A stretch of DNA of 64,000 bases from Thermasporomyces sp040195635 (GTDB lineage: Bacteria > Actinomycetota > Actinomycetes > Propionibacteriales > Actinopolymorphaceae): the NCBI RefSeq assembly GCF_040195635.1, contig NZ_JBEFTX010000016.1, positions 62,001-126,000 on the forward strand, in the 5' to 3' direction. Positions 7,835 through 15,661 of this stretch are shown piece after piece. The notes under the pieces were generated by a model. That model had not been told where the DNA came from and did no database searches. It saw nothing but the letters and a program-made list of their open reading frames with translations. The position numbers and the translations under genes were made by a program. Every line of letters begins with the position of its first letter. Position 1 is the first letter of the stretch.

Positions 7835-8830
7835 ATGCGCTATTTCTTGAGCCGATTGGGCTTCTTCGTCCTGACGTTGTGGGCGGCCGTGACGCTGAAC
7901 TTCATCATCCCTCGCCTGCAGCCCGGTGACCCCGCGAAGAACATGGTCCAGCGGCTCACCGGTCAGACCGAGGCGGTCGATCCCGCCGCCGTGAAGGCGG
8001 TCCAGATCATGCTCGGACTGCCGACCGGCTCCCTTTTCGAGCAGTACATCGAGTACCTCAAAGCCCTCGCTCATCTGGACTTCGGGGTCTCCTACACCTA
8101 CTTTCCGTACAGCGTGACGCACGTCATCGTCCAGGCGCTGCCCTGGACGATCGTGCTGGTGGGCGTCACCCACGTGCTGGGATTCATCATCGGCACGTTT
8201 CTCGGTGCGGCCGCAGCATGGAGGCGCAACACCAAGTTCGACGCCGTGGTCAGCCTGGGCTCGACCTTCCTGGGAACCATTCCGTTCTTCTGGACAGCGC
8301 TGATCCTCATCTATGTGTTCGCGTTCTCCGTGCAATGGTTCCCGCCCGTCGGGGGCTACAGCGGAGCGATCGAGCCTTCGCTGTCGTGGCCCTTCCTGTA
8401 CGACGCCCTCTATCACAGCCTGCTGCCCGGACTCGCGTTGCTCCTCACGGCGCCGATCGGCTGGATCCTGCAGATGCGCAACAACATGGTGCACACGCTC
8501 GGGGAGGACTACACGCGGTTGGCCCAGGCAAAAGGGCTCCGGACGCGTCGGGTGATGCTGACCTACAGCGCCAGACTTGCGATTCTGCCCAATGTCACCG
8601 GCTTCGCCCTGGGCCTCGGCGCGATTCTCGGCGGCACGCTCATGGTCGAGATGATCTTCGGATATCCCGGCATGGGGCAGCTCTTCTTCACTGCGATCAC
8701 CAACCGCGACTATCCGCTGATGCAGACCATCTTCCTTTTCACCACGATCGGTGTGCTGCTCGCCAACCTCTTCGCGGACATCCTGTACGGCATCCTCGAC
8801 CCGCGGGTACGACGGGAGGCACAGGCATGA
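7835..8830 (+). CDS. ABC transporter permease, DppB/OppB type
   Basis: 331 residues. Start ATG 7835 follows GAGGGA at about 7825-7830. The N-terminus MRYFLSRLGFFVLTLWAAVT is the membrane anchor typical of OppB/DppB. IPRLQPGDPAKNMV follows, with about six membrane segments in all. The EAA-loop region is DYTRLAQAKGLRTRRV, which docks onto the ATPase. It ends DILYGILDPRVRREAQA, a family-typical C-terminus. It forms the pore with the next gene product, whose ATG overlaps this stop (ATGA, 8827-8830). Confidence 0.92.
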   Translation: MRYFLSRLGFFVLTLWAAVTLNFIIPRLQPGDPAKNMVQRLTGQTEAVDPAAVKAVQIMLGLPTGSLFEQYIEYLKALAHLDFGVSYTYFPYSVTHVIVQALPWTIVLVGVTHVLGFIIGTFLGAAAAWRRNTKFDAVVSLGSTFLGTIPFFWTALILIYVFAFSVQWFPPVGGYSGAIEPSLSWPFLYDALYHSLLPGLALLLTAPIGWILQMRNNMVHTLGEDYTRLAQAKGLRTRRVMLTYSARLAILPNVTGFALGLGAILGGTLMVEMIFGYPGMGQLFFTAITNRDYPLMQTIFLFTTIGVLLANLFADILYGILDPRVRREAQA

Positions 8831-9759
8831 CCACCCCTTTCGGCCAGGTGCAGACGGCTGAGGAGTCCAGCGCCGAGATCGCCCGCGAAGCCGCCGTGGT
8901 TCGCGCGTCACGGATGCCTCGGTGGCTCACCATCCTGTGGGCCAACAAGAAGAGTCGGCTCGGTCTCATCGTGTTGGGCATGTTCGTGCTCGTGGCCGTC
9001 CTGGCGCCGCTGGTGGCGCCCCACGATCCGCGGGTGAGCGACTTCGCGGGGACCCTTCCGCCCAGCGCGACGCACCCGCTGGGTACGACGGCCAACGGGA
9101 ACGACATCCTCTCGCAGTTGGTCTACGGTGCTCGCACGTCGATCGTCGTCGGACTCCTTGCCGGCCTTCTGGTCACCCTCATCGCCTTGCTGATCGGACT
9201 GACCGCCGGCTATCTGCAAGGCGTTGTCGATGAGGTCCTGTCCTTCCTCATCAACCTTGCGCTGGTCGTGCCCGTGTTGCCCCTGATGGTCACGTTGGCG
9301 GCGTACTCACCAGAAGGCGTACGCGGACTCTGGCTGATCATCTTCGTGATCTCGGTGACCGGCTGGGCGTGGGGAGCACGGATCAAGCGAGCACAGATTC
9401 TCACCCTCCGGGCACGTGACTACATCACAGCCGCAAAGTTCGCCGGCGAGGGCATGGGTCGGATCGTCTTCGCCGAGATCATGCCGAACATGATGTCGCT
9501 CGTGGTGGCGGGATTTCTCGGTGCGGCCGGTGGTGCGATCGGGGCCGAAGCGGGCCTTGCGTTCCTCGGCCTCGGGGATCCGACCACGGTCAGCTGGGGA
9601 ACCATGCTCTTCTGGGCGAACAACTCCGGAGCCATGTCGACCGGACAGTGGATCTGGTTGGGAGCTCCCGGGCTGGCGATCGCATTCCTGTTGACGTCGT
9701 TGACGCTCGTCAACTTCGGTGTGGACGCCCTGAGTAACCCACACTTGCGGGAAGGGTGA
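8827..9759 (+). CDS. ABC transporter permease, DppC/OppC type
   Basis: 310 residues. ATG 8827 overlaps the preceding stop by four bases. A cytoplasmic N-terminal segment of about 40 residues leads to the first membrane helix (SRLGLIVLGMFVLVAVLAPL) and then APHDP and HPLGTTANGNDILSQLVYGAR, classic for OppC/DppC. The EAA loop is around RARDYITAAKFAGEG, and GLAFLGLGDPTTVSWGTML lies near the C-terminus. Heterodimer partner of the preceding permease. The stop overlaps a GTG that could start the ATPase gene. Confidence 0.92.
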   Translation: MTTPFGQVQTAEESSAEIAREAAVVRASRMPRWLTILWANKKSRLGLIVLGMFVLVAVLAPLVAPHDPRVSDFAGTLPPSATHPLGTTANGNDILSQLVYGARTSIVVGLLAGLLVTLIALLIGLTAGYLQGVVDEVLSFLINLALVVPVLPLMVTLAAYSPEGVRGLWLIIFVISVTGWAWGARIKRAQILTLRARDYITAAKFAGEGMGRIVFAEIMPNMMSLVVAGFLGAAGGAIGAEAGLAFLGLGDPTTVSWGTMLFWANNSGAMSTGQWIWLGAPGLAIAFLLTSLTLVNFGVDALSNPHLREG

Positions 9760-9764
9760 CACTG

Positions 9765-11627
9765 GTGACGACAGTCCAGTCGAGGCCGAGCACGTCGAGT
9801 CTCATCGACATCCGCGAGCTGTCGGTGTCCTATGGCGCCACCCGAGCGGTGCGGGAGGTCTCGTTCCAGATCGGCGATGGCGAGTTCGTCGGCCTGCTCG
9901 GGGAGTCGGGAAGCGGCAAGACCACACTCGGCAACGCAATCCTGCGGCTGCTTCCCGCGCCTGGCACGATCAGTGGCGGCACCATCAGCTTCCTGGGAAA
10001 CGACATCACCACCGCTTCGCAGGAGGAGTTGCGAAGGCTGCGGTGGCGCGAGATGTCGACCGTGTTCCAGAGCAGCATGAACTCTCTCAACCCGGTGTTG
10101 ACCATCGAGACGCAGTTCCGCGACGTCATCGAGGAACACACGTCGACCCGCGGGTCGGACGTCCGGCGACGGGTCGCCGAACTGCTCGAGACCGTGATGA
10201 TCGACCCGTCGTACATGCGGTTCTATCCGCACGAGCTCTCCGGTGGGATGAAGCAGCGGGTCGCGCTCGCGTTGGCCCTCGCGCTGGAACCGCGGTTCGT
10301 CCTGCTCGACGAGCCCACCACGGGCCTCGACGTGATCGTGCAACGATCGATCCTGGACAACGTACGAGCCCTGCAACGCAAGCATGGCTTCGCGGTCCTG
10401 CTCATCAGCCACGATCTGGGCACGGTGATGGAGGTCTCCGACCGGGTGATGGTGATGTACGCCGGCAAGATCGTCGAGGACCAGACCTCGGCGACGATGC
10501 TGGCCGAGCCGATGCATCCGTACACCCGCGGGCTGTTGGGCGCCTACGCCGATCCGCGGTCGGAGACGGTGGAGATCGCCTACATCCCGGGACGGCCGCC
10601 GGACCTGTCGCTGCCCGGGAGTGGGTGTCTCTTCGCGCCTCGCTGTCAAGAAGCGATTGACAGGTGCAGCGTCGACGAGCCGGCGCTGCTGGCGATGGGC
10701 CCGGGCGAGGCGGCATGCCACGTCGCCGAGGCGGGTTACGCCGGGGGAGACGGGCTGCGTGAGGGCGCACTTCGGGCGGGAGAGATCTTCACCAAGTCAG
10801 TCAACCGCGAGGCCCGGATCGACCAGCGTACGCCGATTCTGGAAGTCGACGGCGTGCACAAGCAGTACCGCACCCGGCGTGGGTTCAAGGTCACCACGAC
10901 CGACGCCTTGATCGACGTGTCGCTCACCCTGCGGGCGGGAACCGTGACGGCGTTGGTCGGCCAGAGCGGTAGCGGAAAGACGACGCTCGCGCGGATGGTC
11001 ACCGGTGTCGAACGCCCGACGACTGGCACGGTGAGTTTCGGCGACCTGCGGGTCGACCGGCTTCGCGGCCGCGGTCTCCGGGCGTACCGCAAACACATCC
11101 AGCTCGTCTTCCAAGATCCGTTCGCCGCCCTGAACCCGACCCACACCGTCGGGTACACCCTGAGTCGCCCGTTGGCGAACTACCGCGACGTTCGACGCCG
11201 CGATCTGGCGGGCCGGGTCGCGGACCTGCTGGAGTCCGTCGGGCTCTCGCCGGCCTCGATGTACGTCGACAAGTACCCGCACCAGCTGTCCGGCGGGCAG
11301 CAACAGCGGGTCGTGGTGGCGCGGGCGCTCGCGCCGGATCCGGAGATCATCGTCGCCGACGAGCCGATCTCGATGCTCGACGTGTCGATCCGGGCGGAGA
11401 TTCTGGAGCTTCTCGACGGGCTCGTCCGCGAACGTGGTATCGCGATGCTCTACATCACCCACGACCTGCTCAGTGCGCGGGTGCTGGCTGACGAGGTGTT
11501 CGTCCTCCACCAGGGCAAGCTTGTCGAAACCGGACCCACACTGCAGGTGATCCGCGAAGCACGTGACGACTACACCCGCAAGCTGCTCGACGCCATCCCG
11601 AACCCGTTCGCCGCACAACGTGGATAG
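9765..11627 (+). CDS. Fused double ABC ATPase (DppD-DppF type)
   Basis: 620 residues from GTG 9765, eight bases after GGGAAGGG at 9749-9756; GTG 9756, overlapping the permease stop, is the alternative. Two complete nucleotide-binding domains lie in one chain. The first has GESGSGKTT, LSGGMKQRVALAL and LLDEPTTGLD, then an oligopeptide-transporter C-terminal extension with CLFAPRC. The second has GQSGSGKTT, LSGGQQQRVVVARAL and VADEPISMLD. In the other importers of this window the two ATPases are separate genes or are only partly visible, so the fusion is specific to this operon. It powers uptake through the two preceding permeases and is the last gene of the operon. Confidence 0.93.
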   Translation: MTTVQSRPSTSSLIDIRELSVSYGATRAVREVSFQIGDGEFVGLLGESGSGKTTLGNAILRLLPAPGTISGGTISFLGNDITTASQEELRRLRWREMSTVFQSSMNSLNPVLTIETQFRDVIEEHTSTRGSDVRRRVAELLETVMIDPSYMRFYPHELSGGMKQRVALALALALEPRFVLLDEPTTGLDVIVQRSILDNVRALQRKHGFAVLLISHDLGTVMEVSDRVMVMYAGKIVEDQTSATMLAEPMHPYTRGLLGAYADPRSETVEIAYIPGRPPDLSLPGSGCLFAPRCQEAIDRCSVDEPALLAMGPGEAACHVAEAGYAGGDGLREGALRAGEIFTKSVNREARIDQRTPILEVDGVHKQYRTRRGFKVTTTDALIDVSLTLRAGTVTALVGQSGSGKTTLARMVTGVERPTTGTVSFGDLRVDRLRGRGLRAYRKHIQLVFQDPFAALNPTHTVGYTLSRPLANYRDVRRRDLAGRVADLLESVGLSPASMYVDKYPHQLSGGQQQRVVVARALAPDPEIIVADEPISMLDVSIRAEILELLDGLVRERGIAMLYITHDLLSARVLADEVFVLHQGKLVETGPTLQVIREARDDYTRKLLDAIPNPFAAQRG

Positions 11628-11678
11628 ACGTGGCAGGGAAGCGTGGGTACGCGGTGCGGGCCGGCGCACCGCGAGTGC

Positions 11679-11746
11679 CATGATCAAGCGCGGGAAATCG
11701 GGGGATTTGCCGGGACAGATTGCCCGGTATCCCACGCATGATCATG
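11679..11746. repeat. ATGATCA-type intergenic palindrome
   Basis: Imperfect inverted repeat: CATGATCAAGCGCGGGA on the left, and a right arm ending CCCACGCATGATCATG. It resembles the better-preserved copy at 28270-28350. It lies 52 bases after the transporter operon, so it may help end transcription. The stretch 11628-12006 otherwise holds no gene that I can support. It runs into the tmRNA promoter region, where I see no clear -35/-10 pair. Confidence 0.65.
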
Positions 11747-12006
11747 AACCCACTCGCTTGCCGGCCTGCGCCCCCGCCTCCAAGCGCTGGCGGGACTACT
11801 ACCGCCCTCTGCCGGACGGGCTGGCCACCGCTGCCATACCACGTGCTGAGGCCACGGCCGCGGACATGCCGACCCCGCCCGCTACGGCCTGCCGCCGCGG
11901 CTTTGGCGCCGGCGGCGGGAATGCGGGTGATCCTCGGGCGCGTTGACGATATGGTGGGCTCGTCGGAACGGTTCGTCCGTCCTCGGCGGGTTTGACAACT
12001 CAACAG

Positions 12007-12379
12007 GGGGGTGAATGGTTTCGACTTCGCTCGATCGCTTCAGGAGAAGCGGGCCGAGGACCCAGGGTCATCTCGTTAACGATCCTTGGAAACCAATAAC
12101 TGCCGATTCCAAGCGCAGTGACTTCGCCCTCGCCGCTTAAGGCGAGCTAACGCGAAGGGTCAGCCCGGGGACGCCTCCGACCCGGATCCTGGCCTCATGA
12201 AGGAGGCTCACCCGCACGGATCGGCCGCGGGGCCGTGCGGGGACATTCACTGCGGCTGGGCCTGTCGGCGACTTGCCTGCGAGAGCGCCGGGGCCGAGTA
12301 ACACGACTATGCAGGCTGCGCCCGGAGAAGTCCTGGAACATCGACGAAGGACGCGGGTTCGAATCCCGCCACCTCCACC
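12007..12379 (+). ncRNA. ssrA: Transfer-messenger RNA (tmRNA)
   Basis: One-piece tmRNA. The 5' end GGGGGTGAATGGTTTCGACT is the near-universal tmRNA start. GGGGGTG (12007-12013) pairs with CACCTCC (12370-12376) as the acceptor stem, with one G-U. The T arm is GCGGGTTCGAATCCCGC at about 12353-12369. After the discriminator A only CC is encoded (12378-12379, then G), so the terminal A must be added enzymatically. An internal tag frame lies at 12075-12140. The RNA rescues stalled ribosomes and tags nascent proteins for proteolysis, with SmpB, which is not encoded in this window. It is followed directly by a strong terminator hairpin. Confidence 0.95.
12075..12140 (+). other. tmRNA proteolysis-tag reading frame
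   Basis: By alignment with the usual layout (bases before the resume codon, then a short frame ending in ...ALAA and a stop) the tag runs from GTT at 12075 to TAA at 12138-12140. It is 21 residues, starts Val-Asn-Asp-Pro-Trp and ends SDFALAA. The degron end is canonical. The first residue is Val where most tags have Ala or Gly, because the resume codon reads GTT. The in-frame codons before it depend on RNA structure, so the exact resume position is inferred. Confidence 0.8.
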
Positions 12380-12383
12380 GTGT

Positions 12384-12419
12384 GAAAGCCGCGGCCGGCA
12401 CCTGCCGGCCGCGGCTTTC
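12384..12419 (+). terminator. Terminator of the tmRNA gene
   Basis: A perfect 17-bp GC-rich stem (12384-12400 with 12403-12419; arm starts GAAAGCCGCGGCC) with a two-base spacer. It begins five bases after the tmRNA 3' end and ends in TTTC. The short T run and position make it a convincing intrinsic terminator. On the other strand it could also stop the leftward frameshifted gene that ends at 12454. Confidence 0.9.
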
Positions 12420-12453
12420 GCGTGTGCGCCGCTGCTTGCCTGAGCGACGACCG

Positions 12454-12880
12454 TCAGCTGGCGCAGATCGTGACCGCCGTGAGGTCGTTCGCCGACAGTG
12501 ACTCGACGTTCTTCGCGGTGATCCTCGTAGACGAGCGGGCCGTACGACCTGGGTCTGCGACCAACTGCGCCAACATCGCTTCGAAGATGACGGTGTGGTC
12601 CGTCTCGTCCTGCTTGGAGAAGCCAGCGCAGTGGGCGATCGTGTCGCCGGGGCAGGAGATGATCTTGACGGATGTGGTGCCGGACTGCCGGCTGACCACC
12701 TCGTAGCCGTCCGGAGCGACCGCGTACACGGCAACCCCCGGCATCCGTGTCCGTACTCCGGCCCGCCAGCACCAGGTCGGCGACACTGCCGTCGGTCAAC
12801 CCGGCGGGCACCACGACGGCTGCGACCAGTCCGGCCGCGATGCCGAGCAGGGCCAACCGGGTGACGCTTCGTGCCTTCAT
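12454..12880 (-). pseudogene. Frameshifted gene for a small secreted protein
   Basis: The frame starting at ATG 12880 (GGGAGC site upstream) encodes a signal peptide, MKARSVTRLALLGIAAGL onwards. It runs without its normal continuation past about residue 45. The frame one base later is open from above 12786 and carries a plausible mature domain with VAPDGYEVVSRQSG, SCPGDTIAHCAGFSKQD and a C-terminus TAVTICAS at 12454. Joining them needs one base skipped near 12745-12786. Four Cys in the mature part suggest an exported disulfide protein of about 140 residues. I do not recognise the family. A real pseudogene, a sequencing error or a programmed shift are all possible. Confidence 0.55.
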
Positions 12881-13043
12881 GATCTGCTCCCACTCGCTCG
12901 AGGCTTGGGTGATGTTCCCCGTACGCCAGAAGTCGTCGAGGGGTTCTCAATCGGGTCGGATCCGCGGGTCCCAGTCGGGCGTAACCGAAACAAGATCAGC
13001 CGGACCTGTGGGTGAAACGGTCGTGCACTTTGGCGGGGGGATT

Positions 13044-13544
13044 ATGAGCAATGTCCTGGTAGCGGTCGCCGTGAGCGTCCTCGTCATGCTCGGCGGCTGT
13101 TCCGATCGTCAGGACCGGTCGTCGAGTGGGCTTCCTGCGGCGGACCGCACGGCGTCCCCCTCGACGACATCGGCGCCCGCCACAGCCACGCCCGGCCCGC
13201 CTTCGCAAGTTCCCCGGACAGGGTCGCCGTCGGCCCGCGGGACGGCGACGCCGCAGTCCGAGCCCGCGCCTCCACGTGTCACTCCGCGGGAGGCAGATCC
13301 CAAGCTAGGTGTCGGATCCCTCCGGCGTGGTTCGCAGGGCGAGGCGGTCAAAGGGCTGCAACGTGACCTGAACGCCGTCATGGGATGCGGATGGCTGGCC
13401 GTCGACGGCGACTTCGGGCCGCTGACCGAGTCAGCCGTACGGGTCTTCCAACAGACATTCGGGCTTGTCGTCGACGGCGTCTACGGCCCGCAGTCGGCCG
13501 CGATGATGACGTTACTGAGAGGCGACGGGCCAGGTTGCCCGTAG
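13044..13544 (+). CDS. Lipoprotein with a peptidoglycan-binding domain (PG_binding_1)
   Basis: 166 residues from ATG 13044, with a G-rich stretch just upstream. The signal peptide ends in the lipobox LGGC (Cys about residue 19). Then comes a Ser/Thr/Pro/Ala-rich linker to about residue 85 and a C-terminal peptidoglycan-binding domain: LRRGSQGEAVKGLQRDLN, VDGDFGPLTESAVRVFQ, VVDGVYGPQSAAMM. No catalytic domain is present. It should sit on the outer face of the membrane and hold to the wall. It converges on the anti-sigma operon with four bases between the stops. Confidence 0.85.
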   Translation: MSNVLVAVAVSVLVMLGGCSDRQDRSSSGLPAADRTASPSTTSAPATATPGPPSQVPRTGSPSARGTATPQSEPAPPRVTPREADPKLGVGSLRRGSQGEAVKGLQRDLNAVMGCGWLAVDGDFGPLTESAVRVFQQTFGLVVDGVYGPQSAAMMTLLRGDGPGCP

Positions 13545-13548
13545 CCCG

Positions 13549-14496
13549 TCATCGTCCGGTGGTCAAACGTACGCAGAATCCTTCGGAGGTACGGGCCGCG
13601 TCCACGTGGTCGGAGAGCCGCCGGGCGAGCCAGAGTCCCTGGCCTGGCTCGGCGGCGTCGGAGGAACCGGGCAGGTATCCGGCGAGGGGGTCGTTGAATC
13701 CGGTGCCGTGGTCGGTGACGGTGCACAGGAGCCGTTCCGGCGAGGTCCACAGCCGGACCGACACCGGCCTGCGCCCGTGGCGGACGGCATTGGTCGCGAC
13801 CTCGTTGATGGCGTAGACGAACTCCGCCACGGAGCTCTTCGGAACGGCCGAACCGGCCAGGCAGGCGCGATGGATCCTCCGCCGCGCGTCCGCGAGGTTG
13901 GTGAGGTCGGGGATGTGCACGTCCGGTGGAGCGGACGCCAGGGGATCGGGTCCGGGTGGGGGCATGCTGCGCAGGAAGTCGGTGGGGTCCACGTACTGCG
14001 GGTTCGCGATCCGCTCCTTCGTCGTCATGAGGTGCGGGTGGGTGCGTTCGCCGGCATGCACGATCTCCTCGGGGAGTACGCGGGTGTCGTACATGCAGAC
14101 GCCCCACAAGGGATACCGTGCCAACGCCTGGTTGATGACCGACTCGAAGCGCGCCCATTCCGCCCACTGCGCGGGCGTGGGACCGAAGTCGACCTCCCCG
14201 ACTCCACGCACCTGGCTGATGCCGGCGTCAACCTCGGCTTGCAGGGTCTCCTGGTACCACGCGATCGTTGCGGCGGGTCGGCCGCTGGAACCGGGCCGGG
14301 GGAAGCACACGACGCGCGGATCGTCGTCGAGCGCGGTGGTGAGCAACCGGTTGATGTGGTCGCGACATTCCACCAGGACGGTCTCGTCCCGGGCGAGACC
14401 TTCTGAAAGGAACGGAACCGCAGCGGTGAGCAACTCGTCGTCAGAGGCGTAGAACAGGGCGTCGTGTACGTAGTTGGACGGCTTGGGCTTGGTCAT
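13549..14496 (-). CDS. MEDS-domain anti-sigma regulatory factor with HATPase_c domain (RsbA-like)
   Basis: 315 residues from ATG 14496, overlapping the stop of the upstream STAS gene (ATGA) and preceded by GGGGGAGG. N-terminal MEDS domain: FYASDDELLTAAVPFLSEGL, GVGEVDFGPTPAQWAEWARF, CMYDTRVLPEEIVHAGERTH. The C-terminal histidine-kinase-like ATPase of the RsbW/SpoIIAB class has the N box FVYAINEVATNAVRHG and a G box DHGTGFNDP, then GQGLWLARRLSD. Such proteins bind and inhibit a sigma factor, released by a STAS antagonist or by an input sensed by MEDS. The upstream partner is a MEDS-STAS protein, so the two probably form one switch. No sigma factor gene lies nearby. Confidence 0.85.
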   Translation of the reverse strand: MTKPKPSNYVHDALFYASDDELLTAAVPFLSEGLARDETVLVECRDHINRLLTTALDDDPRVVCFPRPGSSGRPAATIAWYQETLQAEVDAGISQVRGVGEVDFGPTPAQWAEWARFESVINQALARYPLWGVCMYDTRVLPEEIVHAGERTHPHLMTTKERIANPQYVDPTDFLRSMPPPGPDPLASAPPDVHIPDLTNLADARRRIHRACLAGSAVPKSSVAEFVYAINEVATNAVRHGRRPVSVRLWTSPERLLCTVTDHGTGFNDPLAGYLPGSSDAAEPGQGLWLARRLSDHVDAARTSEGFCVRLTTGR

Positions 14497-15323
14497 AGTG
14501 CCGCCTCCCCCGCCAGTTCGACGCGGACGCGCCGGTCGACTCCGAGGGCCCGGATGAACCACTCGATGTCGGTAGGTGGCGCGACGAGCAGCACCCTGCC
14601 CCCGCAGGCGCGGAAGCCCTGCGTGCCTTCGACGAGGGCACGCGCGGCGACAACGCTGAGGAAGGTGACCCGACTCAGGTCGAGCCTGAGCACACCGGGC
14701 GAATCCGTCCCGGCCGCGCGAAGGACCGCGGCGAGCAGGTCGGAGGTCGAGGCATCGAGCTCGCCGGCGAGGACCAGGTGGTCGGACTGGCCACCGGTGT
14801 GCAACTGGGACGCGCGGACGCCTCTCACATGGGTGGATGCCACCTCATGGAGACGGTCGTCGGTCAGCATCGCCCGGTCGTACTGGCACAGTGCCGAAAC
14901 CGGGTGGGTCCGGCACATTTCCTCCATGGCGGATTCCAGTTCGTGGTGCCTCGTCTTGGGAAGAATCGACAGTGCGGCGTTGGCCTCAGCTGACAGCCGA
15001 ACCGCCCGATAGCCCTCGGCAAGTGCCATTTCGACGAGCGGTAGCTGACCATCGGGTGAATAAAATTCGTGAAGTGGCAGCAATTCGAATTGCTTGCGTC
15101 GGAGAGCGCCGTTGATGTTGATGTTCTGGTTCGCCAGCAGCGTCAGAATTGAGCGGGCCGGCGGCTCGTCCTCGAGTTGGGTGTAGATGATTTTCTCGTC
15201 GCGCTTCAGGCCATGCCGTACCCACGCGGCGAGTTCGAGATGCCGCTCCGGCTCCGTCTGGTGCAGCAGCAGAAGGTGGCCGTCCCAGCCGAGAGCGCTT
15301 TGGAGTTCCTCGCTAAACACCAC
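14493..15323 (-). CDS. MEDS-STAS anti-sigma factor antagonist-like protein
   Basis: 276 residues. N-terminal MEDS domain (GHLLLLHQTEPERHLELAAW through CQYDRAMLTDD) and C-terminal STAS domain from about residue 180 (HLVLAGELDASTSDLL, LRLDLSRVTFLSVVAARALV). In RsbV/SpoIIAA proteins the loop reads D-S-S/T-G, with the first Ser phosphorylated by the anti-sigma kinase. Here the matching positions read Ser-Val-Val-Ala, so the phosphorylated Ser is missing. It may be a phosphorylation-blind antagonist or a sensor-only partner. First gene of a two-gene operon, overlapping the anti-sigma gene by four bases. Confidence 0.82.
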   Translation of the reverse strand: MVFSEELQSALGWDGHLLLLHQTEPERHLELAAWVRHGLKRDEKIIYTQLEDEPPARSILTLLANQNININGALRRKQFELLPLHEFYSPDGQLPLVEMALAEGYRAVRLSAEANAALSILPKTRHHELESAMEEMCRTHPVSALCQYDRAMLTDDRLHEVASTHVRGVRASQLHTGGQSDHLVLAGELDASTSDLLAAVLRAAGTDSPGVLRLDLSRVTFLSVVAARALVEGTQGFRACGGRVLLVAPPTDIEWFIRALGVDRRVRVELAGEAAL

Positions 15324-15368
15324 AGCTTTTACCCGTTTCGTGGCGTGACGCGGAGCCTGTGCCTCACG

Positions 15369-15405
15369 CTGTCACTAGCATACGACGCTCACCTGAGCGT
15401 GACAG
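15369..15405 (-). promoter_or_regulatory. Nested inverted repeat and possible promoter of the anti-sigma operon
   Basis: Outer arms CTGTCAC (15369-15375) and GTGACAG (15399-15405) enclose an inner perfect repeat ACGCTCA-CC-TGAGCGT (15385-15400). On the minus strand TATGCT (15382 to 15377) makes a reasonable -10 about 54 bases before the start at 15323. The inverted repeat lies in the -35 to -10 zone, a usual place for an operator. The rest of the 338-base gap (15324-15661) holds no supported gene; a GGGGGCGAAAG sequence precedes the rightward DUF308 gene. Confidence 0.35.
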
Positions 15406-15661
15406 TGACTGCCAGGCCCAGCCGATTGGTTCATCGCCTTCGTGCCTGCCGTTACCTCTTCGAATCGTCAGCGGGCTCACCCCGGGTGGATGACATTTTC
15501 GCTCCGGAATATCGCCAACCTGAGGGCGCCGATCCGTGAAAATGGATGAGGTTCTTGTCGGATCGACAACGGAGATCTCGTCGTACGCACGCATTCAGTC
15601 CGGTCGTACGACCTGAGGGGACGCCAGCAAAGGCGACCCGCACCAAAAGGGGGCGAAAGCG

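Noticed and set aside
7653..7850. A 65-codon frame between binding protein and permease genes
   Set aside because: No ribosome site and no domain; it begins inside the stem-loop region and overlaps the permease start.
6119..8911. A 930-codon frame antisense to the binding protein and permease genes
   Set aside because: It crosses two well-supported genes and their gap, has no recognisable domain, and is the expected shadow in GC-rich DNA.
15364..15594. A 76-codon leftward frame in the gap after the anti-sigma operon
   Set aside because: No ribosome site, no similarity to known domains, and it overlaps the likely promoter of the STAS gene.
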